From: Blattamonas nauphoetae
Taxonomy: Eukaryota > Preaxostyla > Oxymonadida
Direction: 5' to 3'
Length of the DNA: 60,501 nucleotides
NCBI GenBank assembly: GCA_033064195.1
Contig: JARBJD010000400.1
Location: 1 to 60,501 of the forward strand
Position numbers and translations under genes: made by a program. The notes beneath the pieces were generated by a model that made no database searches, was not told where the DNA came from, and saw only the letters and a list, made by a program, of their open reading frames with translations. How positions within the stretch are numbered: position 1 is the stretch's first letter; every line of letters starts with the position of its first letter. This document shows positions 52,336 through 60,501 of this stretch, piece after piece.

Positions 52336-52729
52336 TAGTATAGAAGGCGAAAGTAGAACCACGTTGGCAGAGACACCACTTCCATTGCTTTTTCTCCATG
52401 CCGATTGACAATTCAGAAAATACTTGAAGTAAAAGTCATTTTCATTTCAGAAAGTTGTCAAACTTAGAGAAATATTCTCATCCAGAGTTCAGTTACTTCA
52501 TACTTTCAAGTTGAAGCAAAATTTCGAAAATTTTCAAAAATGCAAAAACCTTGATTTTGGCGGAAGCTGGTGTATTTTTTCAAGGTTCCGAAGGTTGCGA
52601 CCCTTCTCATCGGTCCCTTTTAGACCGGCATCGGAACTCATTTTTCTCGATTTGAGTTCCGGAGACGTACGTTGGTCTTGCCAAGGGCCTAGACCATGCC
52701 AAAGGGCAGTGATATGTGAAATTAAATGC
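52336..52729. other. Unrelated sequence beyond the capsid fragment
   Basis: No gene recognised. An inverted pair TCGGAACTCATT/GAGTTCCG occurs near 52632-52664. Confidence 0.4.
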
Positions 52730-52812
52730 TTCCGCCAGGAATTGAACCTAGGACCTTCAGCTTAGTAGTAGTAGTGCGTGCACTCACCATTACCACTAGA
52801 CTATCCGGTCCT
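52730..52812 (-). ncRNA. tRNA-like Pol III sequence
   Basis: Read on the minus strand it has an A box (TAGTCTAGTGG), a TACTACTACTA stretch in the middle and a B box (GGTTCAATTCC) whose T stem (CTAGG/CCTGG) pairs fully. The acceptor strands (GACCGGA and CGGAAGC) do not pair. A decayed tRNA or the head of a SINE. Confidence 0.45.
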
Positions 52813-52912
52813 GAAATTATCCCGAAAAATCAGAAACTTTATACCCGAAAAAGACACTATAGCAGATTTAAAATTTGAAAACTTTGTCAATAAATTCAAT
52901 ATATAGCAAATC

Positions 52913-53128
52913 GCTCCCGTGAAAAGTCATGCTTTTAACGAGGGTAACAAGTGGCCAAGAATTAAGATTTAGCAGATCGCTCCCGTGAAAAGGCATGCTT
53001 TTAATCGGGGTAAAAAGTTAAAAAGGAAAATCTAACATATTTTGAAAAATTGCTGACGAGAAAAGTCGTGCTTTTAACGAGGGTAAAAAGTCGTTCCCGT
53101 GATAAAGTCATGCTTTTAAGGAGGGTAG
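52913..53128 (+). repeat. Fourfold 35-bp hairpin repeat
   Basis: Four copies at 52913-52947, 52979-53013, 53052-53086 and 53093-53128 of GCTCCCGTGAAAAGTCATG followed by CTTTTAACGAGGGTAA. Each folds into AAAAG/CTTTT with a 5-base loop and an outer CCC/GGG. In the second copy the outer stem becomes CCCG/CGGG. Copies are preceded by TATAGCAGAT-like words. Confidence 0.65.
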
Positions 53129-53205
53129 ATAGGTAGACGATAAAAGGAATATATAGCAGATCTGAACATTCGAGATATAAAGCACAGGTCGAAACTAACA
53201 TTTTC

Positions 53206-53280
53206 AGGAGCTAGTAGCTCAGTGGGTATGTTCCAGTGTCCACCCGTTTCTAGGGGTGGTTCGATTCAGGCGAGGGGCAA
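53206..53280 (+). ncRNA. tRNA-like Pol III sequence
   Basis: A box TAGCTCAGTGGG and B box GGTTCGATTCA at tRNA-like spacing. The T stem and acceptor pair poorly. Followed by an A-rich microsatellite, as at the tail of a SINE. Confidence 0.4.
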
Positions 53281-53289
53281 TCTTAATTT

Positions 53290-53455
53290 CAAAAAAAAAT
53301 GAAAAAGTTTCAAAATGCCAAAACAATTTCAAAAATTTAAAAAAAATTCAAAAATTCAAAAAATTCAAAAAATTCAAAAATTCAAAAAATTCAAAAATTC
53401 AAAAATTCAAAAAATTCAAAAATTCAAAAAATTCAAAAATTCAAAATTTCCAAAA
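53290..53455 (+). repeat. A-rich AAATTC microsatellite
   Basis: About 165 bp of AAAAATTC/AAAAAATTC units. Its open frame is a repeat artefact. Confidence 0.85.
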
Positions 53456-53463
53456 AAGTTGAA

Positions 53464-53742
53464 GTATGAAACCTCGACGTAATTTCCCTTGATACTCAGG
53501 CAAAATGGTGCCCTCGTGACTAATGCGTAGAACGAATTGAAGGTTGAATTGGAGACGGTGGATTTCTAGGAATCCGCCCCGGGGTTCATGTTGGCTTCAG
53601 ATTCTCGATAGAGAGTTTGACCGTAAATCATGCCCACCCAAGACTTAACCCTTCAAGGAATTCGCCAGCAGTAGTCATTGAGTAGGATCATGATAGAGTG
53701 ATCCCCAAAGGAGTATCGGGTTGTCCTACGGTACAATCATAC
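53464..53742 (+). ncRNA. Structured repeat RNA candidate, copy 1
   Basis: A 279-nt unit with a closing stem GTATGA (53464-53469) to TCATAC (53737-53742), hairpin GGTGGATT/AATCCGCC (53557-53564 with 53571-53578), hairpin ATTCTC-GATA-GAGAGT (53601-53616), and a 3' stem GTAGGA/TCCTAC. It shares long invariant words with copies 2 and 3 (TGGTGCCCTCGTGACT, GGGGTTCATGTTGGCTTCAG, AAATCATGCCCACCCAAGAC). Which strand is transcribed is unknown. No match to rRNA, snRNA, SRP, RNase P or group I intron signatures that I can recall. Confidence 0.6.
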
Positions 53743-53813
53743 AAAAACTTGATAAAGGAAATGATGAACGATGAAGGCTTGAATGATTGAATGATTGAAT
53801 TTCAAGTTGAAAA

Positions 53814-54088
53814 ATGATACCTCGACGTAATTTCCCTTGATGCTCAGGCAAAATGGTGCCCTCGTGACTAATGCGTAGAACGAATTGAAGGTTGAATTGG
53901 AGACGGTGGATTTCTAGGAATCCGCCCCGGGGTTCATGTTGGCTTCAGATTCTCGATAGAGAGTTTGACCGTAAATCATGCCCACCCAAGACTTAACCCT
54001 TCAAGGAATTCGCCAGCAGTAGTCATTGAGTAGGATCACGATAGAATGATCCCCAAAGGAGTATCGGGTTGTCCTACGGTAAAATCAT
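53814..54088 (+). ncRNA. Structured repeat RNA candidate, copy 2
   Basis: Almost identical to copy 1 in the interior, but with a different closing stem ATGAT (53814-53818) to ATCAT (54084-54088). An AATGATTG simple repeat separates the copies. Confidence 0.6.
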
Positions 54089-54259
54089 ACAGACTTGAAA
54101 AATGAATGATTGAATGATTGAATGATTGAAAAATGAATGAATGATGAATCTGAAAGCAGGCACTGCAAAAAGAAAGAAACAAAAAGAGAAGCAAGATGAA
54201 AGCTGGCACAACAGGGAACAAACAAATAAAAGTTCTCAACACTTCACTTCACATTTCAT

Positions 54260-54293
54260 TTTTATTTTTTGATTTTTTAATTTGTATTAAATG
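54260..54293 (+). promoter_or_regulatory. Late-type T-rich/TAAATG promoter (variant)
   Basis: TTTTTATTTTTTGATTTTTT, then AATTTG and TATTAAATG into the start codon 54291. Same form as at 11151-11184 and 50623-50659. Confidence 0.55.
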
Positions 54294-54644
54294 ACAACAG
54301 TGAATACTACATATGTCTCGCTAAAGACTTCGAACCCTCCAAAGGGGAGCGAAAAACGTCGAACAGAATCCAAGCAAGCTTTGATTCAGTCAATGAAAGA
54401 AGAGAACTGTGAACTTGTCTCTGAGTATGTCAGACATAATATCCCAGTCATCTATGTTCATGAAGGTGTTGAGTGGAGGATAAAGCCAAAGTTGTGGAAT
54501 CAAGGAAACAGACCACACATGTCACAACGTCGACACTACACTCAATCGTTTGTTGAGAATGAACTGAGGAAGTACAACTGTGAGCTCGTTGGTGAGTACA
54601 GGCAGGTTCCTGTTCCTTCAGAGAAGAATTTGGGGTGTTTCTGA
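54291..54644 (+). CDS. Repeat-domain protein, medium member
   Basis: A 117-residue frame with one and a half repeats of the Cys-less treble-clef-like family: NCELVSEYVRHNIPVIYVHE, GVEWRIKPKLWNQGNRPHMS, YTQSFVENELRKYNCELVGE. It sits upstream of the S74 fibre gene on the same strand, as the short member does in element A, with the third structured repeat in between. Confidence 0.55.
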   Translation: MTTVNTTYVSLKTSNPPKGSEKRRTESKQALIQSMKEENCELVSEYVRHNIPVIYVHEGVEWRIKPKLWNQGNRPHMSQRRHYTQSFVENELRKYNCELVGEYRQVPVPSEKNLGCF

Positions 54645-54721
54645 TGTTCACAAAATTAACGTTGATTTTTTTTATTTGAATTTTTTATTTCGCATATGAA
54701 GAGTTGGTCCAGTTAGTGCAA

Positions 54722-55008
54722 GTGAGAGACCTCGACGTAATGTTCCAAGATACTCAGGCTAAATGGTGCCCTCGTGACTGATGCGTAGAACGAATTGAAG
54801 GTTGGATTGGAGACGGATGATCCAAAGATTGTCCCCGGGGTTCATGTTGGCTTCAGATTCTTTACCAAGAATTTGTCCGTAAATCATGCCCACCCAAGAC
54901 TTATCCCTTCAAGGAATTCGCTATTCTCTGTGAGAGCGTAGCAGTCATTGAGAAGGATTGAGATAGATCGTCCCCAAAGGGGTATCGGGGTGTCCAAAGG
55001 AAACTCAC
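54722..55008 (+). ncRNA. Structured repeat RNA candidate, copy 3 (diverged)
   Basis: A 287-nt diverged copy between two Polinton genes. Closing stem GTGAG (54722-54726) to CTCAC (55004-55008). The hairpin GGATGATC-CAAA-GATTGTCC (54815-54834) replaces the copy 1 version while staying fully paired, with two wobbles. The hairpin ATTCTT-TACC-AAGAAT (54857-54872) replaces ATTCTC-GATA-GAGAGT. Loops and linkers otherwise stay conserved. Confidence 0.6.
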
Positions 55009-55074
55009 ACGAACATGAACAGGAACTACTCAATGGCTATTTTTGTTTTTTAATTTCAATTAAAGAGAAAAAAA

Positions 55075-55994
55075 ATGAATCGTCAAAAATACAATTCACA
55101 AATGATTGAGAAAATGATTGATCATAATCTTTCGACGATCACTGAGAATGTAGCAGTCATTCACTCACTACAGACGGAATTGGAAACGAATCAGGAAGAA
55201 GTCGAGACACTAAAGAAGACAACTGAAGCTCACAAGACAGCGATATCCTCAATCCAAAACGTCGTTTCAACAAATGGATCAATCACTTGTTCAGCTGGAA
55301 TTGCGACACCAGAAATTGGAGGATTGATAAATGTGAATGGAGCGAAGTGGAATATCTCAGAAGGATCACTTCCAAAGTATCCTGGAACATATCCGGCTTC
55401 AACATTTAAGTCTGGCATATCAATCTCACAATCGATTGCAGAAACTTCTGGAATTCAGTTCAATGGTGATGGAATAATTATGTGGTCTCCTGTGACACAC
55501 CAGCATTGTATTACTACGATGAGGACACAGGTTCAGGAGTATTTTCAATATCACCAACAGGAAGTTTTTCTCAGTTGTCAGACAGAAGAGTCAAGAGAAA
55601 TATTGAGCCATACCCCGATGTTCTTGAGCAACTGAATAAAGTGGAAATCGTACGCTACCAATTCAACACATTCGACTCGAAGATCAACAAAGTGACGAAG
55701 CAAATTGAAAATGAGACAGATGAAGAACACTTGAAGAACTGCAAAGAGAAATGTGAATGTCTGAAGAAGGAAAGTGAGAAGAAACACATTGGTGTGATTG
55801 CTCAGCAGATCCAAGAGATATTCCCTGAAGTTGTGAATGATTCCAATCCAGATTGTCTTCAAGTTGATTATGCAGAACTCTCTTGCTTCTGTATCAAAGC
55901 CATACAGGAACTGAGTACAATTGTTGGGCAACAACAGACCATCATCAATGAACTGATCCAAAAATATAATTCACTGATTAGTATTCCAACATGA
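55075..55994 (+). pseudogene. Fibre-like protein with S74 domain, fossil copy
   Basis: Homologue of 10046-10993 in inverted orientation: coiled-coil N-terminus, Gly/Ser-rich shaft with ISEGSLPKYPGTYPASTF, S74 domain with SDRRVKRNI and IGVIAQQIQEIFPEVV. Broken (about one break). Its leader is AT-rich without the clear TAAATG form. Confidence 0.8.
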
Positions 55995-56384
55995 GATCAA
56001 CCAGAAATTCATAATACTCTTTTATTATTTTTCCATTGATTGTTTCCGTTGTTTCCATCTCAATTGATTCACCAGAACTGTCCTTGAACCAGATCTTCAC
56101 AATAGATTGTCGAGTAGTTAATTCCCACTTCTTTCGCTTCGCAATCTGTTCATTGCAGAAAGCAACATATGAATCATTGAATGCATCAGTCTGGATCCAA
56201 TCACCATGGATTGTTATGTGCTGCGGTACATCTTTGAAATGACTGTCGATGCATCACTAATCTCTTCTTTCACATGGATGAGTTTGCAGTCAAGAAAGTA
56301 GATGTATTTTGTTTTCTTGAATTGGTAAAATCAGGAGGAGTTGAGCAGTGAGAATTCTGAATTGAGAAGTAACGTTTGACCATT
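55990..56384 (-). pseudogene. 136-aa Polinton protein family, fossil copy 3
   Basis: Matches 9623-10033 and 50851-51261 through most of its length. Broken (about two breaks). Same position between the S74 gene and capsid-like gene 2 as in element A. Confidence 0.65.
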
Positions 56385-56428
56385 TGTGATTTCTACAAAA
56401 ATAAAATATTCAATTTAGTATCCTCTCT

Positions 56429-58080
56429 TCACTTCTTCAGAAGCTCTTGGAGTCTACGATCAATGACATATCGCACTCGTGGTTGTCCATTCTCAATCCA
56501 GAACAACCAGTATGTAGCTTGATGTAATGCCAGTATTGGTGGAGGAGGACCTTCTGGAGTTGATGTGAAATATGGATCAGGTTCACCTTGTTTGATTGGG
56601 GTTCCTCTGAAGACAATGTTCACTGATTCTGCTGTCGAAATACCTTCTTCTCCGCCAGCAATTTCACTTCGATCTGTTGGAACCATGAATGTGAAGGAAG
56701 TTGCATCCGTTGATGGTCTCAGCTTCCTGCTCTCCTTTGAATTATAGACGTAACAGCGAGGTTCACAAATGGAATTCTCAAACTCTTGTGTTGCAGAACA
56801 GCCAATGAAATCACCGTTTACCATCATCATTTGATAGAACTCTGGTGAGTTTGTTGACATTGGGAAATTGGGATAATTATTTCCTAGCATTTCGAAGTGA
56901 CCAACATATTGAGGATTTCTGAAGACTGTACATTCATTTGGTCGATCGGGGAATAAGCACATAAGATTCATGAGATTGTTGAGTTTGATACTGATGTTTG
57001 ATCTCACTCCCATTGCATTTGCAGATGATTGAAATGATTGTGTGTCAATTCTTTCTGCTTTCAAGACGTATAATGTCTTTGAATACGTGTTGAAGAGGGA
57101 TTGCTTTGTGGCATCAGTGATTTGATATCCATAGCAAATAGAAGTGACTTTGTCCACCGATGAACTCAGAACCGTGGAAGTGGTTGATTTAACTGTAGTA
57201 TGCACAATTCCAGTACTTGGATCTGGATCTGAATATGTATAATATTGATAAACTGGATTTCCAATTTGTGTGAATTCCTGAGTCACATTTGAGAATTCTC
57301 CATCTTGCAATAGTGATGAGATTTGTGTGTAGTATATTCCTGTTGGATCTTTCTCCACGTACAGTTCAAGTGCTTTTCGAATGACTGTGGGTACTCGAAT
57401 CGGACAATACACAAGTGAATCAGTTGTTAAATGAAATCTCAAACGTACATTACCAAAGATGGAATTTGGATACTGATCAAAGGTACTCAGTGGAAGTAAA
57501 TTCACAAATGGAATAACGAGTGGAATTGTAATTGGGAACATTGTTGCAATATTAGCAGGTGGAGCTAAGTAACATCCACAAACACTCGGATCCATTCTCT
57601 GAACATTTTCAAATAGACTGTAGCAATGCTTCATGTTGTTTTTCTCTTCATGTGATTTGAAAGTGTGGTACAGAAATGATTCGTGGACATGATTATTCTG
57701 AAGTGTATTGTCAATGATGTTTCCTTTACTGTCGACTAGTCTCATGTCTCGAATTGCATCTGATGATGACTTATATCCGTAGAACATTGTGTACATTCCA
57801 GGGTAGTAGTTCCTGTCTGTTGTCGGTTGCTCATACGGAACAGTAATCGTGAGATCGATTCGCAAATGACTCTTCGAAAACTCAGTCACGTCATGACCAT
57901 CATAGCACAGTGGAACTTCAATCTCATCTCCGATTCTGCATGGCATTGAGGATTTGTTGGATGCACTTCCTGAATCGAATAAATGTGTGGCTCTGAATCC
58001 CATTGTTTCGGCAAGATTGAACTCGATTTGCTCAATTAATGTCGATGTCGGTTTTGATTGATTTGCTCCTGATACTTCTA
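56429..58080 (-). pseudogene. Capsid-like protein 2, fossil copy 3
   Basis: Near full-length homologue of 7900-9582 (CRIGDEIEVPLCYDGHD, NVRLRFHLTTDSLVYCPIR, TPEGPPPPILALHQATYWLF). Most of it is open (524 residues) but it is not wholly intact (about two breaks). Late-type T-rich promoter tract at about 58083-58100 on the minus strand. Confidence 0.75.
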
Positions 58081-58127
58081 TTTATAGAAAAATAAAAAAT
58101 CCAATATCATAATTTTCTTTACAGTTT

Positions 58128-59968
58128 TGTCTCTACAAGATTCCTAAATCTTTGTGCAACGCTTTTAATGTGATTTGGATAGTACTCCACTTTCGGTTTG
58201 CCATTCATGTATCGTAATACCCACCACGTTGTTGCTGTAGTTGCTAGAATCGGTGCTGGAGGATGAGTAAATGTTGTCATATCACCACCACTTTGACTTG
58301 GATTGTAAACATTATAGTATGTGTCGTTTACCTTGATAAATGGGATATGATCTCAAAGTGACAGGAACGTTTCCTTTGGAACTGATGGAATCATTACAGT
58401 TCGTTGACACCCACTTCTCTGTGTTGAAAAGCACATCAGGAAGTCAGTGTTGTCATGAATCGGTCGCACTCTTGTCATTGATTCATTTGATAATTTGATC
58501 ACCAGTGAGTTTCTCTACAACGAGAATCTGTTAATGATCGCTCCAAGTCATCAGGAACAGCTAGATATGAATCAAGATTGAGAGTTGATAATGCAAATTG
58601 ATAGAAGCGAGCTCCAATAGTTGTTGTCGGTTGATCTGGATAGTATTTGTCGAGTAGATTCACTCTGATATCCTTCTGCATTGATTGTGAAACAAGTGAC
58701 TTCATTGTCGTAGTGACGGAAGAGGAGCATTATATCCTGTACTAACAACCACCATTTGTTGAGTGCAATTAATGCCTGTTTCCAGTTGGTGTCTTCTGAA
58801 ATGGATAGAACGATATCTTTCTGCTGGAATAGTTCCTGGACGATCCCGATACATCTTCTGAGATTCTCTTCGCAATTTCTTTCATATTGCATCCAGAGCT
58901 CATGCAATACACATCATCAATTTGATACTCGGTGATGTTCAGAGAAATATACTGATTCACATATTCTGGTTCTGTCGTAACAGTACCAGCTGATGAATAC
59001 ACGATGTCTTTCGTGACTGTTGGTTGAAGAAATGATTGGCCAATTTGAACGAAGTTCTTTGTGCATGAGGTTACGATTGTTTAAGAAATATGGACGATGT
59101 TGAATACAATCCGCAATTGAAGCTTTTATCTTGCTGCTGCAGTCCCAGTAACGATTAATGAAAGTGTGTTCTTCAGAGTGAGTTCAGGATTAACTGGACA
59201 ACAAACGAACGCATCCTCATTCATGTGTACACTCAGTTTCAAGTCTCCAAAGAGACACGCAGGATAGTCAGTCATTCCAGAGAAAATGAGAAGATCTTCC
59301 AGATTGATTGACACACGTATTGGTACATCAATTGAGTCTTTAAATACACCAGTTCCTGATGTGGTTGTGAAATCAGAAAGTGGAATATAAACACCAGCAA
59401 CAGATTCATCGTGATTCCAAGCATTCTGCCAAGTGTGTGACAATGTTTACGATTCTCCAATTGACTCTTTGGCTTGATCATATTGTAGATGTGGAGACTC
59501 CATTGACACGTCATTGGTTGTTGTACTTATGATTCTCTGATTGTTGTGAAGAACAGTAAGGTCACGAAAGATTGATGCCGAATGTTTGAGTCCAACGAAT
59601 ATGAATATCCTCTCATTCATGTACGATCCAACCTTACTAGATGCCTTCCAATTATTGACTTTAAGCCTTGCAGTCATTGTGAACGTAATGAATGAATCAT
59701 CGATTTGACAAATGTCTTGATTACCAGTCAGTGGAATGATTATCTCTTGTCCCTTTTGTGAAGCGTGAATTCTCTGATGGTTTTAATTCCTGAATCGAAG
59801 TACTGCACCCATCGTTCAGAAGGAAATTGATGTGGTGTTCAGACATGAGTTGCTGCTGTATTTGACCAATATCATCTCTTGGTATACTTGATTGATCCAG
59901 TTGTATTTCCAGTCAATGATGTAGCTCCAGTTCTTTGTTTGTCAGATGTGTTATATGCGAGTTCATTT
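58128..59968 (-). pseudogene. Capsid-like protein 1, fossil copy
   Basis: Homologue of 5968-7850, recognisable by RVSINLEDLLIFSGMTDYP, ARFYQFALSTLNLDSYL and ASIFRDLTVLHNNQRIISTT. Clearly decayed, with several breaks. Confidence 0.75.
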
Positions 59969-59989
59969 TATCAAAAAATAAAAAACAAT

Positions 59990-60289
59990 ATTGCTTATTT
60001 CTTTCAGTTTCTTCTTCTTCGCTTCAGCTTCTTCTTAGCTTCCAGTGCATTTCTCTCTTTGAGCTGTTCGCAACTGCTGTGTTTCCTTCATTCATTGCTT
60101 GCCTCATACTGAGCAATCTTTTCAGCATGGATTTGTTGATCCGATTTCACATCTGGTATCATTTCAACACCTGTCTGTGCTACCTTCGAAATCAATGGTC
60201 CAACGAAGGAATGAGATTCAGAAATGGAGCTCCAACTCTGAGTATGTTTTTGCCAACTGCTGCGAATTTTGATAACCAACCTGGTGCCA
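59990..60289 (-). pseudogene. 99-aa basic virion-like protein, fossil copy
   Basis: Homologue of 5628-5927 (VGPLISKVAQTGVEMIPDVK, then SDQQIHAEKIAQYE). Broken (about two breaks). Preceded on the minus strand by TTTTTATTTTTACATAAATG at about 60288-60307, the same late-type promoter as in A. Confidence 0.7.
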
Positions 60290-60299
60290 TTTATGTAAA

Positions 60300-60501
60300 A
60301 ATAAAAACTTGAACACAAACAAATTATAATCCTTTGAATTGAATTTGGAATTTGATGATTGAGGCATGTCATCGTTTGAATACCGTGCATTTCTGTGGTG
60401 GTTCATAATCAATTATCTGTTGTTGTTGTGGTGCTCGATTGATTGCCTTGTTCTGTTGGTACACATCCATCATTCCCCTAATCCGCTGTGAGCATTCCTC
60501 C
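60300..60501 (-). pseudogene. 98-aa glycine-rich virion-like protein, fossil copy (cut by edge)
   Basis: Nucleotide similarity to 5430-5593 on the minus strand (GGATTAGGGGAATGATGGA near the edge). Incomplete in the window; part of the same conserved gene order. Confidence 0.55.

Larger units (their letters stand above)
48090..60501 (-). mobile_element. Polinton-derived locus B (fossil, runs off right edge)
   Basis: Inverted relative to A. It has two blocks in the same orientation. Block one (48090-52335) has the distal end, the repeat-domain genes, the 136-aa family and part of capsid-like 2. Block two (about 54255-60501) has a repeat-domain gene, S74 fibre, 136-aa family, capsid-like 2, capsid-like 1 and the two small virion-like proteins. 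Between them lies 1.9 kb of tRNA-like and repeat sequence not found in A. Partial and broken (many breaks), older-looking than A. Either two abutting copies or one rearranged copy. Confidence 0.8.

Noticed and set aside
52730-53280. Functional tRNA genes
   Set aside because: A and B boxes are present but the acceptor stems do not pair. Kept only as tRNA-like sequences.
53256-53462. 68-residue Lys/Phe/Asn/Ser frame
   Set aside because: Translation of the AAATTC microsatellite.
53464-55008. rRNA fragment, group I intron, snRNA or SRP RNA
   Set aside because: None of the signature words of these RNAs that I know is present on either strand.

Overview
The window looks like nuclear DNA of a small-genome flagellate protist, most likely a preaxostylan oxymonad of the Blattamonas type. 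The reasons are a eukaryotic host-gene set with very short introns (41-68 bp), the standard genetic code, a huge beta-helix/pseudokinase membrane protein, and a heavy load of Polinton-like elements and DNA transposons. The organism assignment is inference from gene style, not a database match.

Layout. 1 to about 19135 is Polinton A, which runs off the left edge. It holds a DNA polymerase B tail, a retroviral-type integrase, an FtsK/HerA-like packaging ATPase, two paralogous capsid-like genes, several small virion-like proteins, a fibre-like protein with a peptidase S74 chaperone domain, and a repeat-domain gene family. Next comes a non-coding tract with an array of about ten imperfect inverted repeats. 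Its distal part is interrupted by a 4.3-kb element (14580-18871) with long inverted ends and an 8-bp duplication. 19136-27456 is a transposon graveyard: a hAT pseudogene plus a second hAT scrap, a MITE-like inverted-repeat unit, and one mariner nested inside another.

28042-46621 is the host gene island: an AP-4 mu subunit, a four-exon asparaginyl-tRNA synthetase, a 2310-residue beta-helix receptor-like pseudokinase, a casein kinase 1, a 937-residue coiled-coil protein, a bacterial-looking Ogt DNA-repair methyltransferase, and an unidentified four-exon gene. A 481-bp MITE with a 10-bp target duplication and a tRNA-like insert lies at 47092-47572.

48090 to the right edge is Polinton-derived DNA (B), in inverted orientation to A. 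A partial terminal block (48090-52335) is followed by a repeat-rich stretch, then by a second block running off the right edge. The repeat-rich stretch carries tRNA-like sequences, a fourfold hairpin array and the first two copies of a 275-287-nt structured repeat; the third copy lies inside the second block. Both Polinton loci are fossils or near-fossils that share gene order, promoters and distal non-coding sequence.

How parts work together. In the Polintons, polymerase and integrase would replicate and insert the DNA, the ATPase would package it, the capsid-like pair with its small basic or amphipathic proteins would form the particle, and the S74 protein would form a fibre. Nearly every gene starts at a T-rich tract ending in TAAATG, like a poxvirus late promoter. 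The best candidate for something undescribed is the repeat at 53464-55008: its three copies change sequence but keep several hairpins and a closing stem.
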